Below, one piece after another: positions 1 through 10,336 of a DNA stretch of 64,000 nucleotides. Under the pieces are notes generated by a model. The model was not told the DNA's origin, searched no databases, and saw only the letters and a list, made by a program, of their open reading frames with translations. Every line of letters begins with the position of its first letter. Position 1 is the stretch's first letter. The translations under genes and the position numbers were made by a program. Source of the DNA: Bacteroidales bacterium Bact_19 (GTDB taxonomy: Bacteria > Bacteroidota > Bacteroidia > Bacteroidales > ML635J-15); contig LUZK01000026.1 of the NCBI GenBank assembly GCA_001603595.1, forward strand, positions 1 through 64,000, in the 5' to 3' direction.

Positions 1-477
1 TCTATATTTTCAAAAGAATTTTTTCATAATGCACCTGATGTTAATTTCAAATATTTTTCGGAATTAAATTACAATATAAATAAGTTTTGTATAAATAAAA
101 TTAACGATAGTAAAGTTTTTGTTATTGGAGACGAAAATAATAATCAGCTTTGGTATGATGCCAAAAATTTGTATTTACTTAAAATTATAAAATTTGAGCC
201 CGAAGGTAAATACGAAATTTTATTAAAGGATCATATTAAAATCGAAAATGATACATGGATTGAACAAAATGTTGATGTTAAATTAAATAATGAATTAATT
301 ATTTCCGAAAAATATTTCAATATTCAACTTCCAATTTTATTTGAAAGTATTTCTGAAAAATCTGTTAAAAATGAAACAAATATTATTTCTACAGAGAATT
401 ATCTGAATATAATAGTTATATATGGATCAAAAAAAATTGCCGATGGTATTTACTTAATTTATAAACGATTATTATAA
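1..477 (+). CDS. hypothetical protein, 5' truncated by window edge
   Basis: Frame 1 is open from base 1 to the TAA at 475-477; the listed ORF starts at an internal TTG (169). Confidence 0.6.
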   Translation, partial: SIFSKEFFHNAPDVNFKYFSELNYNINKFCINKINDSKVFVIGDENNNQLWYDAKNLYLLKIIKFEPEGKYEILLKDHIKIENDTWIEQNVDVKLNNELIISEKYFNIQLPILFESISEKSVKNETNIISTENYLNIIVIYGSKKIADGIYLIYKRLL

Positions 478-539
478 AAATTTTTTAAATCTTTTTTCTT
501 ATAATTTATATTATGTTAAATAGAATATTTTAAAAAAAT

Positions 540-1742
540 CTATAGTGGTTTTTCGTTTTTCAACTCCCTCTCTAATTGAGAATAAATTAGCAATGAATTA
601 CAACTTACAACTTTTGTATTCTTATAAAAATAATAAAGAATTTGTTCATATTTATAACCCTTAGCTGCCATATTAAAAGCTGATTCAAGCGATAATCCTA
701 CACCATGACCATTTCCTCTTCCGTTTACAGTAATTACGCCACTTTTGTCAATGCTCATAGAAAAAAATGCTGAATTCCAATTCAAATCATTACGAACGTC
801 ATCAACTTTTAAATTATCGTTACCAAGTTTGTAACTTATCAATCTTGTGTTTTTCTGATCTATTAAAAGATCTTTGAATAATTTTGATTGAGCAGATTTT
901 ATACCTTTACGAACTAAATACTGCTGCCATTCAGCACCAGGAATCAATAATTTCCATTGATAACTTTGTCCGTAGATTGCGAATGTATCTACAACAGGTT
1001 GTAGATAATCCGAAGAAATCCCCAATACTGAACCGTCAGTTGTTAACCCGCCACTATTAATATGATAAACCGGATTTATCATATTTAAAGAATTATCAAC
1101 TATAACCTGCTTATTTGTTTTTTTTGCAGCTTGTAAAATTAATCTACTGCCGGCTCTGTTCTTGTAAAGATAACAATGTCGGCTATCGCAAAAGTCAAAA
1201 CCTTCTGATTTATGTTTTCCGAGATTTAAGAAAATACTTGTTCGTAATATTACAGCTATAGCCTTATAATACTCTTCTGAAGCAAGAGTTCCGCGTTCTG
1301 CTTCAATAATTCCTGCAATATATTGATCAAGTTCAATGTAGTTGATAACATAAATAAAACCCGAAGTTCTTTTAATTCTTAACCATCCTTCAAAGTTTTT
1401 AGCCGGCTCAACACTCCCGGTATAATTAAGAAAGAAAGATGCCTCTCCCCTGTTAACTATGACTAAATCCTGATCGGAGGCAAAAGCTTTTGATCTGTTA
1501 CGATAAACCAAGTAGTCAGATTCTTTTATAACAGTAATATTTGTGCCTATTTCGAGAGTATCAACGATTTTTTTTCCATCAAAGACTATGTAAGAACCTT
1601 TTTGTACAGTGAGTGTGATACCTTGAATTTTTCTATCATGAAACAGAGATACGGAAACCTCTTCAGCAACAAGAAATTTGGAAATAATCAGAAATAATAT
1701 AACTATTACTATTTTAAAGTTATTTTCTCTTCTCTTTTTCAT
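540..1742 (-). CDS. SpoIID/LytB domain-containing protein
   Basis: Signal peptide; SpoIID-like motifs (YIAGIIEAERGTLASEEYYKAIAVILRTSIF, GRGNGHGVGLSLESAFNMAAKGYKYEQILYYFY). Confidence 0.85.
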   Translation of the reverse strand: MKKRRENNFKIVIVILFLIISKFLVAEEVSVSLFHDRKIQGITLTVQKGSYIVFDGKKIVDTLEIGTNITVIKESDYLVYRNRSKAFASDQDLVIVNRGEASFFLNYTGSVEPAKNFEGWLRIKRTSGFIYVINYIELDQYIAGIIEAERGTLASEEYYKAIAVILRTSIFLNLGKHKSEGFDFCDSRHCYLYKNRAGSRLILQAAKKTNKQVIVDNSLNMINPVYHINSGGLTTDGSVLGISSDYLQPVVDTFAIYGQSYQWKLLIPGAEWQQYLVRKGIKSAQSKLFKDLLIDQKNTRLISYKLGNDNLKVDDVRNDLNWNSAFFSMSIDKSGVITVNGRGNGHGVGLSLESAFNMAAKGYKYEQILYYFYKNTKVVSCNSLLIYSQLERELKNEKPL

Positions 1743-2853
1743 TTAAAGTTAAACTCACAATATATTCAGCTATATTAAAAAAAATTCCTGGTTGATTCAA
1801 AATTTTATGCAAATATATATAATTTTCTCTAATGGAATGTAAAATTTCATCATTATATAGAATTTTTTTCAACTGTTTTTCAACATTATATGGTGTTAAT
1901 TCATATTGTATTAATTCCTTAACAACATGTTTGTCGAGAATTATATTTACCAAAGAAATATAATTTACTCTGGCAAGTTTTTTCGCAATGGCAACAGAAA
2001 TAGGATTTGCCTTATAACAGACCACCTGTGGCAAATTAAACAATGCCGCTTCCAGTGTGGATGTTCCTGATTTTATTAATCCTGCAACAGAATTTGCCAT
2101 CAAATCGTAGGTCTGATCATAAATAATTGATATTTTGTGATTTTTAGTCAAGGATTCATATAACTTTTCAGGCAAATTATGTGTTGCGGCAATAACAAAA
2201 TTATATTCAGGGAATTTTGGAATTACAGGCAAAATTTCGGGTAAAATATGCTTTAATTCTTGTTGACGACTTCCTGGTAGAATTGCTATTATTGGTTTAT
2301 CATCAAGTTTATTTTTTTTTCGAAAATCTTGGCTGTTTAAGGGCCGATAATTTTCAATAATTTCAGCTAAAGGATGTCCAAAATATTGAACTTCAATACC
2401 GAATTTTGCATAAAATTCTTTCTCGAATGGTAAGATGCATACTATTCCTACATTATTATCCCTTAGTTTATAAACTCTGTTTGCTTTCCATGCCCAAACT
2501 GTTGGAGAAATAAAATAAACTGATTTAAAACCTTGTTTTTTTGTCCATTTAGATATTCTAATATTAAATCCCGGATAGTCAACAAAGATTATCATGTCGG
2601 GATTAAAAGATAGAATATCATTTTTACATTTTTTAAAATTCTTTTTTATTGTTCTTAAATTGGCAACCACCTCCACAAATCCCATAAATGCCAATTCTCT
2701 AATATGTTTTTCGATTTCAACGCCCTCTGATGCCATTAAATCTCCCCCCCAAGCTTTTATTTTGGCTGATTGATCGAGAGATTTTATTTGTCTGGCAATA
2801 TAAGAACCATATAAATCACCTGATGCTTCGCCGGCAATGATAAAGTATTTCAT
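1720..2853 (-). CDS. lpxB: lipid-A-disaccharide synthase
   Basis: IIAGEASGDLYG start, GHPL and LPGSRQQE motifs, SGTSTLEAALFNLPQVVCYK. Confidence 0.95.
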   Translation of the reverse strand: MKYFIIAGEASGDLYGSYIARQIKSLDQSAKIKAWGGDLMASEGVEIEKHIRELAFMGFVEVVANLRTIKKNFKKCKNDILSFNPDMIIFVDYPGFNIRISKWTKKQGFKSVYFISPTVWAWKANRVYKLRDNNVGIVCILPFEKEFYAKFGIEVQYFGHPLAEIIENYRPLNSQDFRKKNKLDDKPIIAILPGSRQQELKHILPEILPVIPKFPEYNFVIAATHNLPEKLYESLTKNHKISIIYDQTYDLMANSVAGLIKSGTSTLEAALFNLPQVVCYKANPISVAIAKKLARVNYISLVNIILDKHVVKELIQYELTPYNVEKQLKKILYNDEILHSIRENYIYLHKILNQPGIFFNIAEYIVSLTLNEKEKRK

Positions 2854-3170
2854 TAGAGAATTTTTGTTAAAATAACAAGTGCCGTGTAAACAACTACAGA
2901 TATTATCAATCCTTTAATCGCATACCAATAATCCATCTTTTTCCATGCAAAAAACAATATCATATTGGGCAATACACAAATCGTAACGGCTGCAGTAAAA
3001 GCATCGTTAATTATAAGAGCTTCAATAAATTCAAAAAGTTTTAATTCCGGATTTTTTGAAAGCATGTATAAAAAATAAATCAAAAAAGAAATTAGAGGTA
3101 ATATAATCCCTATGATTAAACCAACATAAGGTTGATTGAACTTCTTAATTTTATTTGGTTTCGGTTCCAT
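2853..3170 (-). CDS. small multi-pass membrane protein between surE and lpxB
   Basis: 105 aa, three hydrophobic segments; overlaps the surE 3' end. Confidence 0.6.
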   Translation of the reverse strand: MEPKPNKIKKFNQPYVGLIIGIILPLISFLIYFLYMLSKNPELKLFEFIEALIINDAFTAAVTICVLPNMILFFAWKKMDYWYAIKGLIISVVVYTALVILTKIL

Positions 3171-3945
3171 TTTTATTTAATTTAAAAGTTTTTAAAAAAT
3201 CTATAGAATTATAATCGGTAAAATCAATTTTTACCGGCACTATCGAAGCATAATTATTTGCCAAAGCCCACTCATCTGCAGATTGATTTTCCGGTTCAAA
3301 GTTATGAAAACTCCCGGTTAGCCAATAATAATCGAGGCCATAAGGGTCTATACGTTTTTCAAAATCTTCTTTCCATACTCCGGTGGTTTGTTTACAAATT
3401 TTGTATCCCTTAAATTCATTTTCGGATACAACAGGAAAATTCACGTTTAAACATATTTGAGATGGCAACCCTTTAGAAATTACTTCACTGATCAATGCCG
3501 GAGCATATTTTTGTACTAAACTGAAATCGGCATTTGGTGAATGATCCAGAACAGAAAAACCTATTGATGGAATTCCATATAAACTGGCTTCTATTGCCGC
3601 ACCCATAGTACCACTATAAATAATACTTACTGCTGAATTTGAACCATGATTTATTCCGGAGAGCATTAAATCCGGTTTTTTGTCGAGCAATTGATTTATT
3701 GCAAGTTTTATGCAATCTACGGGGGTTCCGGGAACTGCATAAACTTTAAGATTATCTTCTTCTACAACTCGCCTAACACGCAAAGGTGTAAGCAAACTAA
3801 TAGAATGACTCATTCCTGATTGACCTCTTTCAGGAGCTACAACAACAACCCGACCAAATTCAGATGCAATTTCTATCAATGTTTTTAAGCCTTTGGCATC
3901 TATTCCGTCATCGTTTGAAACTAAAATTAATCTTTCGTTTTGCAC
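3151..3945 (-). CDS. surE: 5'/3'-nucleotidase SurE
   Basis: LVSNDDGIDAKGL, VVAPERGQSGMSHSIS, VPGTPVDCIKLA, SGINHGSN. Confidence 0.95.
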   Translation of the reverse strand: MQNERLILVSNDDGIDAKGLKTLIEIASEFGRVVVVAPERGQSGMSHSISLLTPLRVRRVVEEDNLKVYAVPGTPVDCIKLAINQLLDKKPDLMLSGINHGSNSAVSIIYSGTMGAAIEASLYGIPSIGFSVLDHSPNADFSLVQKYAPALISEVISKGLPSQICLNVNFPVVSENEFKGYKICKQTTGVWKEDFEKRIDPYGLDYYWLTGSFHNFEPENQSADEWALANNYASIVPVKIDFTDYNSIDFLKTFKLNKNGTETK

Positions 3946-3980
3946 TTTAGAATTTTTTTTACAAAAATACTTTTCCTGTT

Positions 3981-4937
3981 TTATTCTTCCAAATCATTTT
4001 TATCATCCTTTATATCATCCTCTCCTACGCTTATTTTATTTCCGTCATAAGCCAAAACAGTGTTTGGAAATACTTTAATCGCTTCCCTTAATAATCCGTC
4101 CAATTTTTTATATCTGGATGAAAAATGCCCAATAACAAGTTTTTTAGCATACAGTAACTTAGCAATATCTGCTGCTTGTTCGGCTGTGGAATGCATAGTC
4201 TGCTTTGCAATATCCTTATGTTCATTTGCAAATGTAGCTTCGTGATATAGAAGATCGGGATTTTCGATGTATTTTTTTATGCTTTTTACCGGCAATGTAT
4301 CTGTACAAAAAACATATTTACGTGGTTTAGGTGGTTCTATTGTCAGTAGATTGTTTGATATAATCTCACCATCAGCTTTAACAAAATCCTCTCCTTTCTT
4401 TATTTTCACAATATCTGAAATTGATAAATTAAACTCCTCAATTTTTTCTTTGATAATATTTTTATCTTTTTGTTTTTCCTCGAAAATAAATCCCCATACA
4501 GGTTTTGAATGTATTAATGGAAAACTGTACACCGATAAGTGTTTATTTTGTAATATTAAAACTTTACCTTTCGGATTTAAAGGGAAAAATTTTACTTTAT
4601 ATTTTAGCTCATCGTTATTTAAGTTAAGAACTGTAGAATAAATGCTTTCAAGTTCTGTTGGTGCATAAATATTCAAATCGGATTTTCGTCCCATCAGGTT
4701 ATAGCTTGATAATAACCCGAATATTCCGTATATATGATCTCCGTGAGTATGAGATATAAAAATATGGTTTATTTTTAACATTGGAACATTAAATCTGCGT
4801 AATTGAGCTTGAGTACCTTCTGCACAATCAATCAAATAAGGTGTATTGTTATAAAAAACAACTTGCGATGTAGGCATTCTTTGAGAAGTAGGCAAAGCAG
4901 AGCTGGAACCTAAAATTCTGACGTAAAAGTTAAGCAT
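3981..4937 (-). CDS. rnz: ribonuclease Z
   Basis: ILGSSSALPT, metallo-beta-lactamase motif FISHTHGDHIYG, HSTAEQAADIAK, LVIGHFSSRY. Confidence 0.93.
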   Translation of the reverse strand: MLNFYVRILGSSSALPTSQRMPTSQVVFYNNTPYLIDCAEGTQAQLRRFNVPMLKINHIFISHTHGDHIYGIFGLLSSYNLMGRKSDLNIYAPTELESIYSTVLNLNNDELKYKVKFFPLNPKGKVLILQNKHLSVYSFPLIHSKPVWGFIFEEKQKDKNIIKEKIEEFNLSISDIVKIKKGEDFVKADGEIISNNLLTIEPPKPRKYVFCTDTLPVKSIKKYIENPDLLYHEATFANEHKDIAKQTMHSTAEQAADIAKLLYAKKLVIGHFSSRYKKLDGLLREAIKVFPNTVLAYDGNKISVGEDDIKDDKNDLEE

Positions 4938-4943
4938 AAAACT

Positions 4944-5714
4944 TTAAAATTGAAGATGCTTAACTGATTTACCACCTCTTGCAATAAGTTTCAGAGATTC
5001 TATTCCGATTTTTATATGGTCATCAACGTATTGTTCTGTAACCTTTTTATCGCTTTCCTCGGTTTTAATACCTGTGGAAATCATTGGCTGGTCACTAACA
5101 AGCAGAAGAGCTCCGGAAGGAATACTATTGTAGAAACCAACGATAAAAATTGTTGCTGTTTCCATATCGATAGCCATAGCTCTTGTTTTACGCAAGAACT
5201 TTTTAAATCTTTCGTCGTATTCCCAAACTCTTTTATTGGTTGTAAAAACAGTACCTGTCCAATAATCTCGTCCCATATCACGAATAGTTGTAGAAACAGC
5301 TCTTTGAAGCTGAAATGCTGGCAAAGCAGGTACTTCGGGCGGTAAATAGTCGTTTGAAGTCCCTTCACTACGTATAGCAGCGATTGGTAATATTAAATCA
5401 CCAAGTTTATTTTTAGCTTTTAGTCCGCCGCATTTACCAAGAAATAGTACTGCTTTTGGATAAATAGCACTCAATAAATCCATTATAATTGCAGCATTTG
5501 GCGAGCCAATTCCAAAGTTTATTATCGTAATGTTATCAGCAGTAGCACTTGGCATGTTTCTGTCAAGACCATCAACCTGAACATTGTTATACTGAGCGAA
5601 AAGTTCTACATATAATTGAAAGTTGGTTAATAAAATATATTCCCCGAAACTGTCGAGGCTTTTTCCGGTATAACGTGGTAACCAATTTCTAACAATTTCT
5701 TCTTTTGTTTTCAT
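4944..5714 (-). CDS. amn: AMP nucleosidase
   Basis: Phosphorylase-family fold: FLGKCGGLKAKNKLGDLILPIAAIRSEGTSNDYLPPEVPALP, AIDMETATIFIVGF. Confidence 0.88.
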   Translation of the reverse strand: MKTKEEIVRNWLPRYTGKSLDSFGEYILLTNFQLYVELFAQYNNVQVDGLDRNMPSATADNITIINFGIGSPNAAIIMDLLSAIYPKAVLFLGKCGGLKAKNKLGDLILPIAAIRSEGTSNDYLPPEVPALPAFQLQRAVSTTIRDMGRDYWTGTVFTTNKRVWEYDERFKKFLRKTRAMAIDMETATIFIVGFYNSIPSGALLLVSDQPMISTGIKTEESDKKVTEQYVDDHIKIGIESLKLIARGGKSVKHLQF

Positions 5715-5856
5715 ACCTGATTAATTTTAGCAAAAATACAGGAATTTTTTATATTTTTAGTAATAAAATTTGATATGAATATAGAATGAAAAAAACATTA
5801 ACATTTCGTTAATACTATTTTAAGATTTTATCACAATAAATTTTATAACAATTTGT

Positions 5857-5952
5857 TATCTTTGTGAGAGTTGCAAGGCAAAACAAACAACTCTTTTTCA
5901 TGGTTATTGGGTTTTAGTTGTCCTGAAGTCAGAAATGGCTTCAGGTTTTTTA
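5857..5952 (+). ncRNA. candidate orphan small RNA with promoter-like box and intrinsic terminator
   Basis: TATCTTTG (5857-5864) matches the Bacteroidota -7 box TAnnTTTG; inverted repeat AGAGTTG/CAACTCT (5867-5873/5889-5895); terminator hairpin 5923-5946 plus T6; no plus-strand ORF of note. Confidence 0.5.
5923..5952 (+). terminator. intrinsic terminator, GAAA tetraloop
   Basis: CCTGAAGTCA-GAAA-TGGCTTCAGG-TTTTTT (one G-T wobble). Confidence 0.85.
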
Positions 5953-6525
5953 TTTTATATTATATGCCTCAAAAGTGCCATCATCAAACAATACAATAAC
6001 TCTTTTAATTTTTGTTTCAGGTTTTTCTGAAATTTTGGGCGTGGCTTCTGAATTTACTGAAATAAAAGGAATTTGTTCCTTTTTGGGTTGTTCAAAAGAA
6101 TTATTTTCAATTTGTTGAACAGTTTTATTCTCAATTATAGGTTCTGGTTTCGATAAAGCAGCTTTTTCTTCTTGTTTATCAACTTCATCTGTCAATTCGG
6201 AGTTTACAGTCTTAATATTTGCGTTTTCTTTTTCATCGGCAACAATAGTAGAAAATAAATCTGTTTGTATAGGTAATTTTTGTCTTAAATTTCCAGAGAT
6301 TTCAGTATTCAATTCATTTTTTAACATAGGACCTTCTCCAAGTAAAAGCCAATCTGTGCTTATATCAGGAAATCTTTTTAATATCTTTAAAATTAAATCT
6401 GTGGAGGGATTGTTACGTCCGGATAAAATATGAGATATTCCAGATGCCTGAACACCTATTTCTTCAGCGAATTTAGCAGAAGTTAATCCTCTTGACTTAA
6501 TAATCTTAGCTATTCTGTCTTTCAT
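5950..6525 (-). CDS. XRE-family helix-turn-helix transcriptional regulator
   Basis: N-terminal HTH (RGLTSAKFAEEIGVQASGISHILSGRNNPSTDLILKILKRFPDISTDWLLLGEG). Confidence 0.85.
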   Translation of the reverse strand: MKDRIAKIIKSRGLTSAKFAEEIGVQASGISHILSGRNNPSTDLILKILKRFPDISTDWLLLGEGPMLKNELNTEISGNLRQKLPIQTDLFSTIVADEKENANIKTVNSELTDEVDKQEEKAALSKPEPIIENKTVQQIENNSFEQPKKEQIPFISVNSEATPKISEKPETKIKRVIVLFDDGTFEAYNIK

Positions 6526-6542
6526 TTGTTTGTAAATTTTGC

Positions 6543-6576
6543 TACAAATGTAAACATTTAAACATTACAAATGTAA
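6543..6576. promoter_or_regulatory. paired TTACA-N2-TGTAA-type operator candidates upstream of the XRE gene
   Basis: TACAAATGTA (6543-6552) and TTACAAATGTAA (6565-6576), directly upstream of the XRE start; two more copies at 7061-7072 and 7099-7110. Confidence 0.5.
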
Positions 6577-7405
6577 AACATATTAACATTATTTTTGTAA
6601 TTTTTTATTAACATGAGTGAATTTACAAAAGTGAAAGAATTTACATTTATAACTTTAAAAAAAATATTACATTTAATTTCATCCTCTTTTACTTAATTGT
6701 CTAAACCTGTTATTGGCATATCTTTCAAATTTATAAAGATTAACTTTAATAAAATTTATTAAAATATTGGTTTTCAAATAAATAAGATGTTTTATTTTAT
6801 CATAAATTTACATATATAAACTAAAAATGACTAAAAATCGTTTTTTAATTGAATATTTATTTTAAATAATAATTTTAATTAATTGATTTAAAGTATTTTA
6901 TATTTATTTTTTTTTGCAAAAATAAATAATATTTTTAGATTGATTTGAGCTGTTTATTTTTGTAAATATAATTTATTTATAATATTACCATTGATACTAA
7001 TATTATAAAAGTAAATAAAATTTATTTTTATTCAATGTTTAACTGTAAATATTTTTGTCTTTACATTTGTAAATAAATAATTTTAAATCCCGTTTGCTTT
7101 ACATTTGTAATTCTAATTAAATAAAAATAATTATCAACCTTTAATATTTAAAAAATTTAATTGGAATTTCTAACTATTAGGAAAATACACCCCTATTTTT
7201 CTAAATTGACTGAGAATTGCATAAATAAAATCTTATCATAAATTGTCCGAAATATTAAAATTATAAGCATTTAGAAAAATACCTTCCATCAAAGATTATG
7301 GTTTGTATTATCTAAAAAGAAATTTAGAATTAATGTTTTAGCAATAATTCTTTTTCCAACAATAAAGGAGTGATTGGATTATTATGGTAACAAATCAAGA
7401 TAAAT

Positions 7406-8761
7406 TTATTTAACTTGAGTAGTTTTTAGAACCTTTGTGAGATTAATAAGCATAAATAAAGTAATCAAAGCTGCCAGAAAATCAGCGGTAGGAAAAGATA
7501 TCCAAATACCAATCTCTCCGAAATACAAAGGCAAAAGTAAAACAAACGGGATAAGAAATAGAACCTGCCTGGCTAAAGCAAGAAAAAGAGAAGATTTTGC
7601 TTTACCAAGAGACTGATATAATCCAGAAACAATTATTTGAAAACCAATTACCGGGAAAGCGATGATAAATATTTTCAACATTTTTCCTCCATACTCAATG
7701 ACAGTACTATCTGTAGTAAAAATCATTATTAGTTGTTTAGAAAAACTAAAATATATTATAAGAGAAAAGATGCAAAACCAGGTTGACCACTTAATCGAAA
7801 CTTTAATAGATTCAATAACTCTATGGAAGTTTTTAGCTCCGTAATTATATCCTGCAATAGGCATAAAAGCTTGGTTTAGCCCGAATAAAGGCATAAAAAT
7901 AAGCATAGATAATCTTAGAATTATACCAAAACTTGCAATAGCAACAGTTCCTCCGTATCGAATAAGAGCATGATTAAGAACAACTGTCATAACTGAAGAA
8001 GCCATTTGACGTGCAAAAGAAGAAGCACCAAGAGCAAAAGTTTCGGTAATAATATTCTTTTCTGGAATTCTATAAAGTTGAGCTAAATTTATTTTAAGAT
8101 AAGATTTATTATTTAATGTAAAATACCAAACACAAGCCAAAGATGCTAAAGTTTGGCTGATGCTTGTTGCAATTGCGGCTCCCATAACTCCCCAAGAAAA
8201 CCCAAAAATAAATATTGGATCAAGAATAATATTTAACAGAGCAGCAAATGCTTGAACTTTCATTGGAAATTTTGTATTTCCCTCTGCCCTGATTGCATTC
8301 ATTAGAACATAAAGTATATTCTGAAAAAAAGCTCCGGGTAAACACCATAATAAGTAAATTTTGGCTTGTGGTAAAATTTCTTCATTAGCTCCAAAAAGTC
8401 GTAGAAAAAATTCAGGCAGAATCGCTAATAGTAGAATAAGAAAAAAATTAAAAAAACTTATTGCAGTAATTATATTATGCAAAACTAATTGAGCTTTAAG
8501 TTTTTTTTTGCTTCCTAAAGCACGAGAAATTATTGAAGCCCCTCCCATTCCTATTGCATGACCAAATGTTGTGATAGTCATTAATACAGGCAAAGCCACA
8601 GCAACAGCTGCTAAAGCCACTGTTCCGGCTCCATGTCCTAAGAAAATAGTATCAGTAATATTGTAAACAGAAATTGCCATCATTCCCAAAATGGAAGGTC
8701 CAGACATTGACAATAATAATCGTGGTATATTTTCACTTTCTAACCTTTCTGTATGCTTCAT
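7406..8761 (-). CDS. MATE family efflux transporter
   Basis: 451 aa multi-TM, LLLSMSGPSILGMMAISVYNITDTIFLGHGAG, GLNQAFMPIAGYNYGA. Confidence 0.92.
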   Translation of the reverse strand: MKHTERLESENIPRLLLSMSGPSILGMMAISVYNITDTIFLGHGAGTVALAAVAVALPVLMTITTFGHAIGMGGASIISRALGSKKKLKAQLVLHNIITAISFFNFFLILLLAILPEFFLRLFGANEEILPQAKIYLLWCLPGAFFQNILYVLMNAIRAEGNTKFPMKVQAFAALLNIILDPIFIFGFSWGVMGAAIATSISQTLASLACVWYFTLNNKSYLKINLAQLYRIPEKNIITETFALGASSFARQMASSVMTVVLNHALIRYGGTVAIASFGIILRLSMLIFMPLFGLNQAFMPIAGYNYGAKNFHRVIESIKVSIKWSTWFCIFSLIIYFSFSKQLIMIFTTDSTVIEYGGKMLKIFIIAFPVIGFQIIVSGLYQSLGKAKSSLFLALARQVLFLIPFVLLLPLYFGEIGIWISFPTADFLAALITLFMLINLTKVLKTTQVK

Positions 8762-8766
8762 CCCGG

Positions 8767-10299
8767 CTAATTATGCTTGTAAAGTTTTAATTCAGTGAAA
8801 TCAAAATCCGGATTAGGAATATCAATTCTTATTTCCGTAACATTTCCATATTTGTCCGAAATAAATTGAACAGTTCCCGCAGGTAAAGACGGAGCCTGAT
8901 CAAATTTTATGCTAAAAACATCATAATGCCAATGTTTTAAATAGCCTTGGTATATTGATGTATGAATCATTTCGAGATATAATTTTTTATCTTTCAAACT
9001 AACTTTAACCTCGCCATAAATATCACTGGAATAAACTCCGCAATAGGTCTCAAGATTAAATGAAGGTTGTGTATTTTTTACTCGTGAGGTTTCCCATTTT
9101 TCTTTTTCTTCTTTATCTTGATTACTAACCCATTGCTTTACTTTCAAAAAATAATTAGACCAATATAAATCAAGGCTATTATCAATCAAATAATCAAGAA
9201 GCGTAAGCATTACAACATTATATGTATATGCCATATTATTTGTAAGAATAACAAAACCCAGATTTTTCTCCGGAATAAATACAGTTTGAGAAATCATACC
9301 ATCGTATCCACCATTATGAGTAACAATGAAAAACGATTTATAATCATATAAAGTCCAACCCAAACCATAAGCTTTAAAATGTGTAGATGGATTTATTGAT
9401 TTTGAAAACGGACTAATATCAATAATTGTATGTGGCTTTGTAAGTTCATTATATTGTTTTTCTGAGAAAATCTGTTTACCTTTAAATTTACCTTTGTTTA
9501 GGTTCAGAATTAGCCATTTTGCAAGATCATTTACATTACTGTTAATACTTCCTGCCGGACCAATATTATCCCAATTAATATAAGGAATAACAAGATTTTT
9601 GTCATCAACAAAAGCATGACATGAAGCAACATTATCAAGTTGACTGTTTACCGTAATACTTGTATTTGTTCTGTTCATTTCGAGGGGTTCAAATATTCTA
9701 TGTTTAATAAAATCATCCCAGGTTGTGTCTGTAACATATTCAACAATAATTCCCGCAGCTAGATACATTATATTTGAATATCCGAATTTTTCTCTGAAGC
9801 CATATTGAGGTTTTAGATAGGCTGCTCTTCTTATAACTTCTTCGCGGGAGTAATCACTTGCATACCAAATCAAATCTCCGGAAAAAGTTTTTAACCCGGT
9901 TCGATGACATAATAAATCCCGAACAGTGATTTGTTCTGTTACAAAAGGATCGTAAAGCTTAAACCATGGAATGTATTTTGTTACTTTATCATCCCACGAG
10001 ATTCTGTTTTCATCAACTAAAATTGCCAGTGCTGTTGCTGTAAAAGCTTTGGTATTGGATGCTATGGCAAAGTTGGTATTTTCGCTAACTTTTCTGCGTT
10101 TTCCTTCTTCGAGATAGCCGAAGCCTTTGGCATACAGTATTTTTTGATTATCCACAATCGCAATTGCCATTCCGGGGGTATTGTAAGTTTGGCGGATTTT
10201 CTCCAAAACATCGTCTAATTTTGTTGCGTCTATATCTGTCTGGGAAAAAAGAAATGAAAATAAAAAGCAAAATAGTTTTAAAATTAAAAACCTTTTCAT
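8767..10299 (-). CDS. serine hydrolase (beta-lactamase/class C PBP-like)
   Basis: SNTKAFTA (SxxK), YSN motif in KFGYSNIMYLAAG, HNGGYDGM; C-terminal DUF3471-like region. Confidence 0.9.
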   Translation of the reverse strand: MKRFLILKLFCFLFSFLFSQTDIDATKLDDVLEKIRQTYNTPGMAIAIVDNQKILYAKGFGYLEEGKRRKVSENTNFAIASNTKAFTATALAILVDENRISWDDKVTKYIPWFKLYDPFVTEQITVRDLLCHRTGLKTFSGDLIWYASDYSREEVIRRAAYLKPQYGFREKFGYSNIMYLAAGIIVEYVTDTTWDDFIKHRIFEPLEMNRTNTSITVNSQLDNVASCHAFVDDKNLVIPYINWDNIGPAGSINSNVNDLAKWLILNLNKGKFKGKQIFSEKQYNELTKPHTIIDISPFSKSINPSTHFKAYGLGWTLYDYKSFFIVTHNGGYDGMISQTVFIPEKNLGFVILTNNMAYTYNVVMLTLLDYLIDNSLDLYWSNYFLKVKQWVSNQDKEEKEKWETSRVKNTQPSFNLETYCGVYSSDIYGEVKVSLKDKKLYLEMIHTSIYQGYLKHWHYDVFSIKFDQAPSLPAGTVQFISDKYGNVTEIRIDIPNPDFDFTELKLYKHN

Positions 10300-10336
10300 G
10301 ACAACTTTTAAATTTTGAATTATTAAACTAAAAATC

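Noticed and set aside
4267-4641. 124-aa plus-strand ORF
   Set aside because: Entirely antisense to rnz, which has clear family motifs.
5016-5368. Overlapping ORFs on both strands (109 aa and 95 aa)
   Set aside because: Both lie inside amn in other frames; no independent support.
7320-7400. Possible terminator after the MATE gene (CCAA...TTGG with A/T arms)
   Set aside because: Only 4 bp of solid stem; too weak to call.
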